Under the pieces are notes generated by a model that ran no database searches, was not told the DNA's origin, and was given only the letters and a program-made list of their open reading frames with translations. Shown in pieces: positions 17,654-26,388 of a stretch of 64,000 nt of DNA (its first letter is position 1; each line of letters opens with the position of its first letter). The position numbers and the translations under genes are program-made. This DNA comes from Calothrix sp. PCC 7507. Lineage in GTDB: Bacteria > Cyanobacteriota > Cyanobacteriia > Cyanobacteriales > Nostocaceae. The DNA lies in contig NC_019682.1 in assembly GCF_000316575.1 (NCBI RefSeq), forward strand, positions 5,392,001 through 5,456,000, read 5' to 3'.

Positions 17654-20176
17654 TTAACTTTTGGCAACAGCAGCACAGGTTAATGGCTGTTGCACCTGAG
17701 TCGGAGATTTATCTGCAACTAACTCGATTTTGCCTTGGGCATTACGATGCCAAGAAGTAGCTTGGATAATAACCTCTGGTGAGGTAGGCGTTTGAGCAGT
17801 CACATTGTCCGTTTTCTGGAATGCAGAGATATCACGAATATCAGACCAAGTGCGTAGGTGTAGCCCGTCGTAGACATCGCTCCCAATTTGCTGGGTGGGA
17901 TTTTGCGGTATTCCACCCCTTCCCGTGTCCACAAAAGTACTGCCAGTATTATTAGAACAACCTGTAGCAATTTGCTGCGATGAGTCTGTTAAGTTTACGG
18001 GCAATTCGACTAAACCAGAACTGGGGTCAACTCCAAAATTGTTAATATCAACCATACCGTTAATCCCAAATTCGGAACTAGCAGTGATGTCACTATTAGG
18101 TGTGAGTCGAGCGCTGTATTTGAGTCCGAAGATGCCTTGGGTGCTAATGTCAATCCTACCGCCTTTACCTTGGACTGCATTAGCAATAATGTCACTGTTT
18201 TCTAATCCGGTGATGATCGGTGCATTAATGTTTATATTACCTCCATCACCATTACCGCCTGCTGTTGCGGCGATCGCGCTATGGTGACGCAGCAGCAATA
18301 AGTTCCCAACTTGTAAGTTGATATTACCTCCATTACCTGATTCTGTTTTTGCCTGAATGCTTCCAATCCGATCTAATCGGATCGTATTGGCTGTGATGTT
18401 GAGACTGCCACCATTTCCACTACCTTGATTGGTGACACCGACTGTTCCGCCATCTGTCACCGTCAGGTTCGGCGTGGTAATGCTGACAGTGCCAGCATTC
18501 GCTGTTAGTATATCTGGCAAACCGATTTGCTGCCGAAATAACGGATCAAGTTGGATTGTGGAGGCGTTAATGCTGCTATTATTTGCCTGACCTTGACCAC
18601 TGATTGCGATCGATTCGGTGGCGTTGATGCTCAAATCTCCCCCATTACCTACAGAAAATGCGGAAGTGCCAACTGCTCCCCCGTCTAGAATTTGTAATTT
18701 GGCAGTATTTAGTGTCAAGATTTTTGCACTTCCGGTTGCAAATGTAATTGAGAGAATATTGCTGTAAAGTCCAAAGGGGTTTTCTCCGATCACCGTGGTA
18801 TTGGTGTTGCGAATCGTCACTTTACCACTAGAGCCACTGCCAAAGGTAACTGAAGATAGTGAGGCACCGCTTGATACCAGTAGACTATTACCATTGATCA
18901 AGATATCACCAGCATTCCCAGTGCCTGACGTGGTAGTATTAATGGTGGTAAGGTTAGTAGGATTAATGGCTGAAAAGCCAGACAGATCGATCGCAGTTGC
19001 ATCGATATCGATATTGCCACTAGCTGCTGCCCCGAAAGTTGCGTTATTCAACGCCGCTCCCTGCTTGAGGGTCAGCCTGGGAGTAATGACGCTGATGTTC
19101 CCGCTAGCTCCGATACCCAGAGCTTCACTACGCACCCCGCTGAAAATTGCGCCATCAGCTGTTGTGCCAATTAGATCAATGCCCTCCGTCGCCTGAAGGC
19201 GAATGTCACCGCCGGGGAGATTGCCGAAATTTTGCGCCACTACCAGAGAGCCATCGGTGAATTGAATTTGCCTACCCTGAATTTGAGCCGAACCTGCATT
19301 CACCCCACTGATATCTAATAGCGATCGCTCTGCTAGCTGAATATCACCAAACTTTTGCCCATCTTCATATCCCAATGTATAGCCCTGTGCGGTTGGCATC
19401 AAACTAACCAATCCTGCACCACTCACACTACCCAATTCAACTCGCCCTCCTTCGGCGATCAGGGTTGCCCCATTTAGATGTAAGCCCCCACCCACCAAAG
19501 CTATGGTGTTTCCCGGTTGTACCTGGAGTTTTGTAGAGCTGGGAGTTCGAGTCACGGGACTCACAAGCAGTCCACTGGGATTGCTCAAGGAGTGTCCTGT
19601 GCCTTGAACTGTAATCGGTGCAGAATTGCTGCCCATTTGCAAACCAATGGGAACATTGATACTCAACAACGGGGTAGCTTGCGAATTAATGGCGCTAAAC
19701 TCAACGCCATCGGCAAATTTGATGCTGTTGCCAGTTGTGCTGATAAACGATCCGCCAATATTCAATTGAGCATTTTCCCGAAACACAATTCCCGCAGGAT
19801 TCATTAAAAACAAACTCACAGGATGATTACTGTTGAGAGTTTGAATTAATCCGTTTATATCAGAAACATTTCCACCCGTAACCCGACTAAATATAGTTGT
19901 AATATTTGGTGTGTTGATTAAGTCAAAGTTAGCAGAACCGCCCTTGGATACAGAGAAATTACTGAAACTATGAAATAAATTATTACCTTTATCAATCCCG
20001 TTAATAATATTAAAATTATTCCCACTTTGGTTGACAATGGTGTTGGTAGTACCATCAGATGTCACCTGAGCGTTGGCGCAGCCACTCCACAGAAGTATCA
20101 CCGATGGCATTATTCCTAGAGTGAATAACCCAGTTGTAAATATAAATAGAAAAGTCGCTTTGCGAATCGCTCTCAT
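17654..20176 (-). CDS. Two-partner-secretion exoprotein TpsA, paralogue 4
   Basis: This 840-residue protein is the first tpsA of the transcription unit, with GAGGGAG upstream of its ATG. It has a signal peptide ending at CANAQV and a TPS domain with NPAGIVFRENA, where Arg replaces the usual Gly of the NPxGIxFG motif seen in the other three copies. The middle (INVPIGLQMGSNSAP, LLDISGVNAG) matches paralogue 1, while the end (SEFGINGMVDINNFGVDP) matches paralogue 2. The C-terminal block reads SDVYDGLHLRTWSD. No toxin or enzyme domain is visible. Confidence 0.9.
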   Translation of the reverse strand: MRAIRKATFLFIFTTGLFTLGIMPSVILLWSGCANAQVTSDGTTNTIVNQSGNNFNIINGIDKGNNLFHSFSNFSVSKGGSANFDLINTPNITTIFSRVTGGNVSDINGLIQTLNSNHPVSLFLMNPAGIVFRENAQLNIGGSFISTTGNSIKFADGVEFSAINSQATPLLSINVPIGLQMGSNSAPITVQGTGHSLSNPSGLLVSPVTRTPSSTKLQVQPGNTIALVGGGLHLNGATLIAEGGRVELGSVSGAGLVSLMPTAQGYTLGYEDGQKFGDIQLAERSLLDISGVNAGSAQIQGRQIQFTDGSLVVAQNFGNLPGGDIRLQATEGIDLIGTTADGAIFSGVRSEALGIGASGNISVITPRLTLKQGAALNNATFGAAASGNIDIDATAIDLSGFSAINPTNLTTINTTTSGTGNAGDILINGNSLLVSSGASLSSVTFGSGSSGKVTIRNTNTTVIGENPFGLYSNILSITFATGSAKILTLNTAKLQILDGGAVGTSAFSVGNGGDLSINATESIAISGQGQANNSSINASTIQLDPLFRQQIGLPDILTANAGTVSITTPNLTVTDGGTVGVTNQGSGNGGSLNITANTIRLDRIGSIQAKTESGNGGNINLQVGNLLLLRHHSAIAATAGGNGDGGNININAPIITGLENSDIIANAVQGKGGRIDISTQGIFGLKYSARLTPNSDITASSEFGINGMVDINNFGVDPSSGLVELPVNLTDSSQQIATGCSNNTGSTFVDTGRGGIPQNPTQQIGSDVYDGLHLRTWSDIRDISAFQKTDNVTAQTPTSPEVIIQATSWHRNAQGKIELVADKSPTQVQQPLTCAAVAKS

Positions 20177-20325
20177 ACCAGAAATACTCCCTCTTGACTT
20201 TCTGGTCTTAAGGTTCCCAAAATAGTAGTCTAGTTAACATCCATTGTCTGGAATCCAAATAATTAGTAGCTATCAGCATATTATCGGGAGTTTGTTGGAG
20301 TGTAGATAAAAAAGGCTCTACAAAA

Positions 20326-20360
20326 CTCCTCACTTCCTGGTTAGGATTTTACGGTATCAG
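20326..20360 (-). pseudogene. Short relic of a further tpsA C-terminus
   Basis: About 31 of 35 bases match the segment of paralogue 3 that encodes GIPQNPTQEVRS (plus-strand CTCCTCACTTCCTGG near 15297). The match ends on both sides, the frame is not open, and it lies just upstream of paralogue 4. It is best read as a scar of another tpsA copy lost by deletion. Confidence 0.55.
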
Positions 20361-20364
20361 TTGT

Positions 20365-20970
20365 TTATGTTTCTATAAAAATGCCACTAGCTAAAATACC
20401 GAGAATTTTATTCACATCCTTGAGATAATATTCACTCAAATCAATCGTTAATATTTGTTCTTCTAGTTTTAGGAATTGCCAAATACTACCTGTTGTGACT
20501 GCACCGTAAATTGTTTTAATTTCAATTGCTGCTTGCTGATTAAAAATTTGGGCGGCGACCATTTCTGCGGCACATTGACCCAAACCCGCATTAATATTCT
20601 CTTTTTTCGCTTCTACAACCGTAATTACTGGTGCTGTCACAATCAAAATTTCTGGTGATTGGGTAATAATAAAATCACAAATACCATTTAATCCTTTGGT
20701 TTCGTCAACAGTAAAATCTACTCCAGAAAATAAACTAATACGCTCGTTTAATTGTCGGCGTAAATCAACTAGGATTGGGGCAATAATTAATTCAGAACGG
20801 GCTTTTTCACTATTACTTCCCAAGGCAATCTCTAGGTTATAATTGAGTGTTTCTGTGAGCAAATTACTGGCAGCTAATTCGTCAACCGCAGCGAAAATAT
20901 CACGTTTTTCTAACGTAGTTAAGCCAAAAGCTTGTTTGGCTTTAGCTAGACTAAATTCGCTATATGACAT
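20365..20970 (-). CDS. Hypothetical protein, possible PD-(D/E)XK fold
   Basis: This protein of about 201 residues starts at MSYSEFSLAKAKQAFG, which begins 17 bases after the preceding gene. In-frame starts further upstream would overlap that gene. The core GLNGICDFIITQSPE, then VVEAKKENINAGLGQCAAEM has the D...ExK spacing of restriction-endonuclease-like folds. That reading is inference only. I do not recognise a named family. It sits between tpsB and the tpsA genes on the same strand, so it may be cotranscribed, but no role in secretion is evident. Confidence 0.65.
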   Translation of the reverse strand: MSYSEFSLAKAKQAFGLTTLEKRDIFAAVDELAASNLLTETLNYNLEIALGSNSEKARSELIIAPILVDLRRQLNERISLFSGVDFTVDETKGLNGICDFIITQSPEILIVTAPVITVVEAKKENINAGLGQCAAEMVAAQIFNQQAAIEIKTIYGAVTTGSIWQFLKLEEQILTIDLSEYYLKDVNKILGILASGIFIET

Positions 20971-20986
20971 AGAGCTATCACTTGGT

Positions 20987-21235
20987 TTAGGAGATTGAGA
21001 ATTGAATATAGCATTTTTGGTCTTCATGCCAAAATGAAAGCGTGTTGAGGTCAACTGAATCAATTGGGATCATTAAGTCTTCACCGGAACCCATAGGGCC
21101 ACCTCCGCCAAAAACTAGATGAATATCTCCTACCTCTAATATGTAGCCTTCGTAATGAGACCCGTCTTTTAAATCGAAGGTGTGTCTTCTACCCAGGGAG
21201 CTAAATGTTTCAAGAATGGTTTTTACATTTGACAT
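20987..21235 (-). CDS. Small hypothetical protein, Sm-like beta pattern
   Basis: This protein of 82 residues starts at MSNVKTILETFSSLG, eleven bases after the tpsB stop, so translational coupling is likely. The pattern GRRHTFDLKDGSHYEGYIL, then GDIHLVFGGGG and LMIPIDSVDLNTLSF, recalls an LSm or similar small beta-barrel: helix, then strands with a DG turn, ending in a strand after IPIDSV. The resemblance is by eye and weak. I do not know a function. A longer reading from an upstream ATG would run back into tpsB. Confidence 0.65.
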   Translation of the reverse strand: MSNVKTILETFSSLGRRHTFDLKDGSHYEGYILEVGDIHLVFGGGGPMGSGEDLMIPIDSVDLNTLSFWHEDQKCYIQFSIS

Positions 21236-21245
21236 AGCCTGTGAA

Positions 21246-23015
21246 TCAAAACGGCGAATAGCGTATTGAAAAGTACAGCCCGTTTTCTTGGAGACTACTC
21301 TTTTCACCGTCTACGGAGATCAGAGGAATGCCCCAATCTAGTCGGGCTGAGAATTTATCGCCCTGTTTCCACAACAGTCCCAACCCAGTACTCAGCAGCG
21401 TACTCGGTGATGGATTTTCGCCTTTGACATTCCAGCCTTTGCCAACATCAATAAAAGGTGTCAGTTGCAGCACCCCGCCAATCTTGGCAGCGCGGACAAT
21501 CGGTACTCGCAATTCTACTGATAGTAATAGCCCATTATCTGTAAGTAATACATCTTGGCGATAGCCCCGTACACTTAGCTGTCCTCCCAGACCAAATTGC
21601 TCCAAAGGCACCAAGGAATCTGCTGATAATTGGAAATCGCCTCTAGTTAAAAACAGAGTGTCTGGTGCTAATTGCCGCACCCACTGCGCCTGTCCTCGCC
21701 AAGCGAAAAAGCGGCTATCTGGTTCGTTTTCACTGACATTGGCATCAAACCAATCTACCCCAAAGCTCAATTGCGATCGCACTGCAAACACGTGCTGATT
21801 GCTGCGTTGAGTATATTCTTGAAAAAAGCGCAGAGCAGAAATATTGGTCTTGCCATTGGTATCTGCACCTGGTGATAGGGGAAATGGCCCAATGTTATCA
21901 ATACCCAACTCAGTTTGGCTTTCTTGGCGCGAGAATGATAGTCCAATTGCTAACTCTTGGGTTGCTTTTTGTACCAGTGGTTGCCGATAGCCTAATTCAT
22001 AAGACCGGGTATTTGATTGAATATCCAGGACGCTGAATGGTTCTTCAATCACATGGTTCCACCCTTGGCTAAAACCAAAGGATAAAGTACCATTGTGGGC
22101 ATTAATCGGCAGCGCGTAGTTGGCATTGATGGTATTACTGCCATCGGTGTTGGCGTATCCTACACTCAGGGTATCACCCAAGCCGAGTAAGTTGGCTTCT
22201 TGAATATCAACTCCCCTACGAAAACTGCCAACACTAGGCGATCGCCCATTATCTAGGCTGGTTGTGAGCGAGAAGGTATTTGCTTCTTGCACCTCAACTA
22301 GCAGTATGTTGCTTCCCGGAGTTACACCCATTTGTAACTCAGCTGAGAGGTTTTGAATCCGCGGATCGAGACGGAGTAGTTGCAGCTTTTCAATTAAGCG
22401 CGGTACATTCAGGGGCTTGTCAGCACCGAGTTGAATGCGTGAGCGAATGTATTGACTACGCAATCGCCGATTACCAGTGATCTTAATTTCTTGTAGGCTA
22501 CCCTCGATCACTTGAATTTTGATTACCCCAGCTTCCACTGTCTGTGGAGAAATTAATGCTCCTGTGGTGACATAACCGCGATCGGTGTAAAGCTTCGTAA
22601 TTGCATCTTTGATTTGCAACAACTCTGCAAACGTCAGTTCCTTTCCCAGAAAGGGATTTGTCACAGATGCAAGCTGTTCTGCTCTGAAAACTGTGCTGCC
22701 AACAACCTCAACACGATCCACCATAAATTTAGCATTAGGATCATCCTGCTCCAAAATCGGCTGATTTGGCAGTTCTGGGGATGGCAGAAATTGATCTTTG
22801 TCTGGTGGTTTGGGCAGTACATTGGACGGTAAGGGAGTGTTAGGAACATCTTCTAACCGACCTGGGGGTAATGTTTGAGGGTTGGGAGTTTGGGCGATCG
22901 CATCCTGATATTTGCACAATACTGCTGCGATCGCCAAGCTGAGTGTCAGAAAATTACCAAAAATCCTCAATCTGCCCACCTCTAGTTGATTTCTCACCAA
23001 GGTTTTTCTAATCAT
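21246..23015 (-). CDS. Two-partner-secretion pore TpsB (ShlB/FhaC/HecB family)
   Basis: This 589-residue outer-membrane protein has an N-terminal signal segment (FLTLSLAIAAVLCKYQDAIAQ) and a Pro-rich linker. POTRA_2 lies at about residues 94-170 (FMVDRVEVVGSTVF, ITKLYTDRGYVTTGALI, IKIQVIEG), followed by a second ShlB POTRA and a 16-stranded barrel. The barrel ends in FSIRYSPF with a terminal Phe, the outer-membrane assembly signal. FGLGGQLSVRGYRQD is the family VRGY motif on the pore loop. It is the single pore for four exoproteins here and is first in the transcription unit. Confidence 0.93.
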   Translation of the reverse strand: MIRKTLVRNQLEVGRLRIFGNFLTLSLAIAAVLCKYQDAIAQTPNPQTLPPGRLEDVPNTPLPSNVLPKPPDKDQFLPSPELPNQPILEQDDPNAKFMVDRVEVVGSTVFRAEQLASVTNPFLGKELTFAELLQIKDAITKLYTDRGYVTTGALISPQTVEAGVIKIQVIEGSLQEIKITGNRRLRSQYIRSRIQLGADKPLNVPRLIEKLQLLRLDPRIQNLSAELQMGVTPGSNILLVEVQEANTFSLTTSLDNGRSPSVGSFRRGVDIQEANLLGLGDTLSVGYANTDGSNTINANYALPINAHNGTLSFGFSQGWNHVIEEPFSVLDIQSNTRSYELGYRQPLVQKATQELAIGLSFSRQESQTELGIDNIGPFPLSPGADTNGKTNISALRFFQEYTQRSNQHVFAVRSQLSFGVDWFDANVSENEPDSRFFAWRGQAQWVRQLAPDTLFLTRGDFQLSADSLVPLEQFGLGGQLSVRGYRQDVLLTDNGLLLSVELRVPIVRAAKIGGVLQLTPFIDVGKGWNVKGENPSPSTLLSTGLGLLWKQGDKFSARLDWGIPLISVDGEKSSLQENGLYFSIRYSPF

Positions 23016-23163
23016 TATTTGTAATTAAATAAATTACAGATAAAATTTTTGATACTTGAGAATTATGGGTAAGTACGTAGCAGCTACTATTTCTAACTCA
23101 AATTTTTCTAGAAAAAAACAGTAATATCACTATCTATATGATTTTTTCTTTAATCAGTCACAG

Positions 23164-23179
23164 TGTGATTCTAATCACA
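23164..23179. promoter_or_regulatory. CRP-type box TGTGA-N6-TCACA upstream of tpsB
   Basis: TGTGATTCTAATCACA is a perfect TGTGA-N6-TCACA palindrome, the consensus of cAMP-receptor proteins including cyanobacterial SyCRP1/AnCrpA. It lies about 150 bases upstream of the tpsB start. A second palindrome, GATCAC-T-GTGATC, follows at 23195-23207. Binding is predicted from sequence only. Confidence 0.55.
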
Positions 23180-23326
23180 TTTTTATCAGATCAAGATCAC
23201 TGTGATCGGCTCCGGTTATCACTTAGCTTTGGCGCAAAATAAACGATACTCAAAATCATGTGAGGTTTTGCTTAAACACAAAGTGTCTTGCCATTAGGCA
23301 TCGCTTTGCAGGTGTGGGGAGTAAAT

Positions 23327-23488
23327 ATGATGTGGGAAAAACTTTTACTGGCAGCTGTCCTAACATTTACGTTTAGGGTATTTACGGACATAAATGGGCC
23401 TTTTTCAGCCCACATAACTGAAACATTAAACTTACAAAACGACAGATTACTCACTATCACTCAACTCAACAGGTACATGAGTGAGTAA
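23327..23488 (+). CDS. Possible small membrane protein
   Basis: This ORF of 53 codons starts MMWEKLLLAAVLTFTFRVF, a hydrophobic N-terminal segment, and ends ITQLNRYMSE. GGTGTGGGGAG lies just before the first ATG. No family is recognised, and the ORF may be chance. The surrounding 840-base gap between tpsB and the pentapeptide gene otherwise holds only repeats and the CRP-type box. Confidence 0.3.
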   Translation: MMWEKLLLAAVLTFTFRVFTDINGPFSAHITETLNLQNDRLLTITQLNRYMSE

Positions 23489-23504
23489 TCTGTGTTACCG
23501 AAAC

Positions 23505-23759
23505 AGTGCTGAGTGCTGAGTAACGAGTGCTGAGTAAAAAAAGTAACCCTTCGGCTTCGCTCAGGGTTACACGCCCGCGAAGTCGAGGTGTAATAATCGC
23601 ACTCAGCACACTCATGTCTAAAGCCCCAACATGCGGTATGGAAAAAGAAATAGATATTTATTTCGAGATGCGTAGCACAAGAAATAATGCGTCCTTGCTT
23701 CAATCCCCTAGATTTATCTATGGGGTTACTCAGCACTCAGCACTCAGTACTCAGCACTC
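23505..23759. repeat. Block flanked by inverse AGTGCTG tandem repeats
   Basis: AGTGCTGAGTGCTGAGTAAC and further copies at 23505-23536 face inverse copies (CAGCACTCAGCACTCAGTAC) at 23727-23759. Inside is a dispersed repeat, CCCTTCGGCTTCGCTCAGGG, at about 23547-23570. The two tandem-repeat arms could pair into a long cruciform. I see no coding content. Confidence 0.65.
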
Positions 23760-23859
23760 CTGAATAAAGATGGCAATCGGCTGAGATTCCTCATATCATA
23801 AGCTCAAGTATAAATGTATCTCAGCTAACACTGGGTATTGAGCCAGAGATATTCTAACA

Positions 23860-24636
23860 GTGAATATGAAAAGCCAAATTCTAGCCACAGCCGCGTTTTT
23901 AACGACAATTAGCCTGCATACAAGCGTCCAAGCAGCGAATTCTGAACATATTAGACATTTATTAGCCACCAAAGAATGTCAAAACTGTGATTTGACAGGT
24001 GCAGGTTTGGTATTGGCTGACTTATCGGGAGCTAATTTGAGTGGGGCGAATCTCGCAGGTGCTAACCTCAGCCGCGCCAACTTAAGCGGTGCGGACTTGC
24101 GAGGCGCAAATTTCAGTGGTGCTGGTTTATTTGGCGTGAACCTGAGTGGCGCTAAACTCAGCGGAGCAAATTTAGCAGGGGCCGATTTGAGAAATACCTA
24201 TTTAGTGAATGCAGAATTGAATGGGGTAAACCTCAACAGTACTAACCTCCAAGGCGCGATTGGCATACCAACACAAATTGCCACACCCGAAGAATTTTAT
24301 ACTTGGGGCGTAGCAGAAGCACAAAAAGGCAACCAACAACAAGCGATCGCTTATTTCAATCAAGCGATCGCTATTAAAGCAGACTATGCAGGCGCTTATC
24401 TAGCTCGTGGTGTCGCCCGCTATCAAATCTTAGACCAACAAGGTGCATTCCAAGATGCCCAAATCGCCGAAAAAATGTTTACATCCCAAAACGACAACCC
24501 GGGAATGCTCACAGCCCAAGCTTTTATTAAAGAACTACAAACCCCCCAAGATGGTAAAGTCAGCGTGGGGAAACCCAGCTTTTTCGATTTTGTCGGCAGT
24601 CTTGGCTCACTTTTCCTGCAATTCTTCCCCTTTTAA
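23860..24636 (+). CDS. Secreted pentapeptide-repeat protein with TPR-like tail
   Basis: This 258-residue protein has a signal peptide ([16 protein letters not shown], cleavage near VQAAN). About eighteen A(D/N)LxG pentapeptides follow from residue 47 to 135 ([16 protein letters not shown] and so on), forming a right-handed quadrilateral helix. Residues about 145-205 look like TPR helices ([36 protein letters not shown]). The likely location is periplasmic or lumenal. The function is unknown; such proteins are common in cyanobacteria. Its stop overlaps the stop of the convergent LysR gene by four bases. Confidence 0.85.
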   Translation: MNMKSQILATAAFLTTISLHTSVQAANSEHIRHLLATKECQNCDLTGAGLVLADLSGANLSGANLAGANLSRANLSGADLRGANFSGAGLFGVNLSGAKLSGANLAGADLRNTYLVNAELNGVNLNSTNLQGAIGIPTQIATPEEFYTWGVAEAQKGNQQQAIAYFNQAIAIKADYAGAYLARGVARYQILDQQGAFQDAQIAEKMFTSQNDNPGMLTAQAFIKELQTPQDGKVSVGKPSFFDFVGSLGSLFLQFFPF

Positions 24637-25550
24637 ATTTCCTCACAAATACTTTTAAGCATCTGCCTTAACCAAATACTTGATTGATCCTGATCTGTTA
24701 GTCTGCTCCATAGCAGAGAAATCATCCACGGCTCAGTTTTTACAGGAAGTTCAAAAATGTCTAATGTGTCTTGACATGCAAATTGCTTCACCAGTCGTGA
24801 TGGAATGGCAGCAACTAAGTCACTTGATGCAATGATTGCTGGCAATATTAATATATGGGGAGTTGTCAAAATTACTCGCCGCTGGAGATTATATTGAGTC
24901 AGCACCTGATCAATTTCACCCACATCATCCCGACGGAGAGTGAAAAGAGCATGGGGAAGATTAGCAAAAGTTTCCGGTGTAATTGCGTCTTGATTAATAA
25001 CCGGATGTCCACGACGACAGACACCTACAAAGTTTTCGGCAAATAATGGCATTTGCATTGTTTGTCTAGGCGGATCTTGGAAAAGACCAAGGGCTAAATC
25101 AATCTCTCGTTGTTCTAAAAGTTCTCCCACAAAGCTTTTATCAAAACCAATTAATCGAAAATTAATCCCTGGTGCTATCTGACGACAAACTTCCAGAAGT
25201 TTGGGCATAATCACATAGCTGGTGTAATCTGAACTGCCAATAGTGAAGGTATTTTTAGCAGTAGCTGGGTCAAAGGTTTGGCTAGATTCTAGCATTTGAC
25301 GAATCTGTTTTAAAGCAGCTGAAATGCTAGGAGCAATTTCTAGCGCTTTTGCTGTCGGCTGCATTTCTCTACCAATCCGAATAAATAATTCATCCTCAAA
25401 TAGTGTACGTAAACGTCCCAACGATGCGCTCATCGCTGGTTGTCCTAAATACAACCGTTGAGCGGCGGCGGTGACACTCCGTTCTTCAAAAAGCACTTCA
25501 AAAGCTACAAGCAAGTTTAGATCAATGGCAGACAAATCTATTAAGCCCAT
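24633..25550 (-). CDS. LysR family transcriptional regulator
   Basis: This 305-residue protein has an N-terminal winged helix, [21 protein letters not shown] then [13 protein letters not shown], of the NodD-like subgroup, and a LysR substrate-binding domain from about residue 95 ([20 protein letters not shown]). The inducer is unknown. It is divergent from a short-chain dehydrogenase gene 85 bases away, the classic arrangement of a LysR regulator and its target. A small palindrome lies between them. Confidence 0.92.
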   Translation of the reverse strand: MGLIDLSAIDLNLLVAFEVLFEERSVTAAAQRLYLGQPAMSASLGRLRTLFEDELFIRIGREMQPTAKALEIAPSISAALKQIRQMLESSQTFDPATAKNTFTIGSSDYTSYVIMPKLLEVCRQIAPGINFRLIGFDKSFVGELLEQREIDLALGLFQDPPRQTMQMPLFAENFVGVCRRGHPVINQDAITPETFANLPHALFTLRRDDVGEIDQVLTQYNLQRRVILTTPHILILPAIIASSDLVAAIPSRLVKQFACQDTLDIFELPVKTEPWMISLLWSRLTDQDQSSIWLRQMLKSICEEI

Positions 25551-25569
25551 CGATTCAATATATTATTTC

Positions 25570-25582
25570 AATCAATTTGATT
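25570..25582. promoter_or_regulatory. AATCAA-T-TTGATT palindrome, possible LysR box
   Basis: A perfect six-base inverted repeat around one T lies 20 bases upstream of the LysR start and 53 bases upstream of the SDR start. It contains an ATC...GAT pattern like NodD half-sites. It is short enough to occur by chance. Confidence 0.35.
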
Positions 25583-25635
25583 AATTTACAGCATCTCAGT
25601 AAAGTAAACCTAAAAGCAGTTTCCCAGTTATAAAA

Positions 25636-26382
25636 ATGACGACTCAGAAACAGATAGCTGTGGTTACAGGCAGTAATCGCGGCCTAGGATATGCTATTTC
25701 TCGTAAATTAGCCCAAATTAGTATCCATGTAATTCTCACGAGTCGTAATCAAACAGATGGTCTTGCAGCCAAGGAGAAATTATCCAGTGAAGGGCTAGCT
25801 GTGGACTATCACAGGCTTGATGTTACTAATGATGTGAGTGTGCAACAGTTTACCGAATGGCTGCGTGAAACCTATGGCAAAGTAGATATTTTGGTGAACA
25901 ATGCGGGTGTCAATCCCACACCCAAGCCAGAGGAATCCAGCTTATTGACTGTGCAATTAGAAACAATGCGCTCCACCTGGGAAACGAATGTGCTAGCAGT
26001 ATTGAGAATTTCTCAAGCTTTAATCCCGTTGATGAAGGTGCAAAACTACGGACGCATCGTCAATATTTCCACTGAAATGGCTTCTCTCACCTCAATTAAG
26101 AGTGACTACTATCCTTTAGCACCCTCCTATCGACTCTCCAAAATAGGTGTAAATGGGCTAACTGTCCTGCTTGCTAAAGAACTCCAAGGTGATAATATTC
26201 TCATTAATGCCTATTCTCCAGGTTGGATGAAAACCGACATGGGGGGCGAAAATGCCCCATTTACTGCCGAAGAAGGTGCCGAAACCGCTGTCTATCTGGC
26301 AACACTTGCAGATGGAGGAGCGCAGGGACAGTTCTTTGCAGAGATGCGGAAGTTTGGTGGACCGATTCAATTACAGTGGTAG
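25636..26382 (+). CDS. Short-chain dehydrogenase/reductase (SDR)
   Basis: This 248-residue classical SDR has a nucleotide-binding TGSNRGLGYAIS (TGxxxGxG), NNAGVN at about residue 90, an active-site Ser in VNISTEMAS, and Tyr/Lys in SYRLSKIGVN (YxxxK). PGWMKTDMGG follows, typical of carbonyl reductase-like SDRs. An NADPH-linked carbonyl reduction is likely; the substrate is unknown. It heads a probable three-gene unit with an SMP-30-like protein six bases downstream and an ABM-domain protein, under the divergent LysR. Confidence 0.9.
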   Translation: MTTQKQIAVVTGSNRGLGYAISRKLAQISIHVILTSRNQTDGLAAKEKLSSEGLAVDYHRLDVTNDVSVQQFTEWLRETYGKVDILVNNAGVNPTPKPEESSLLTVQLETMRSTWETNVLAVLRISQALIPLMKVQNYGRIVNISTEMASLTSIKSDYYPLAPSYRLSKIGVNGLTVLLAKELQGDNILINAYSPGWMKTDMGGENAPFTAEEGAETAVYLATLADGGAQGQFFAEMRKFGGPIQLQW

Positions 26383-26388
26383 GTAAAT

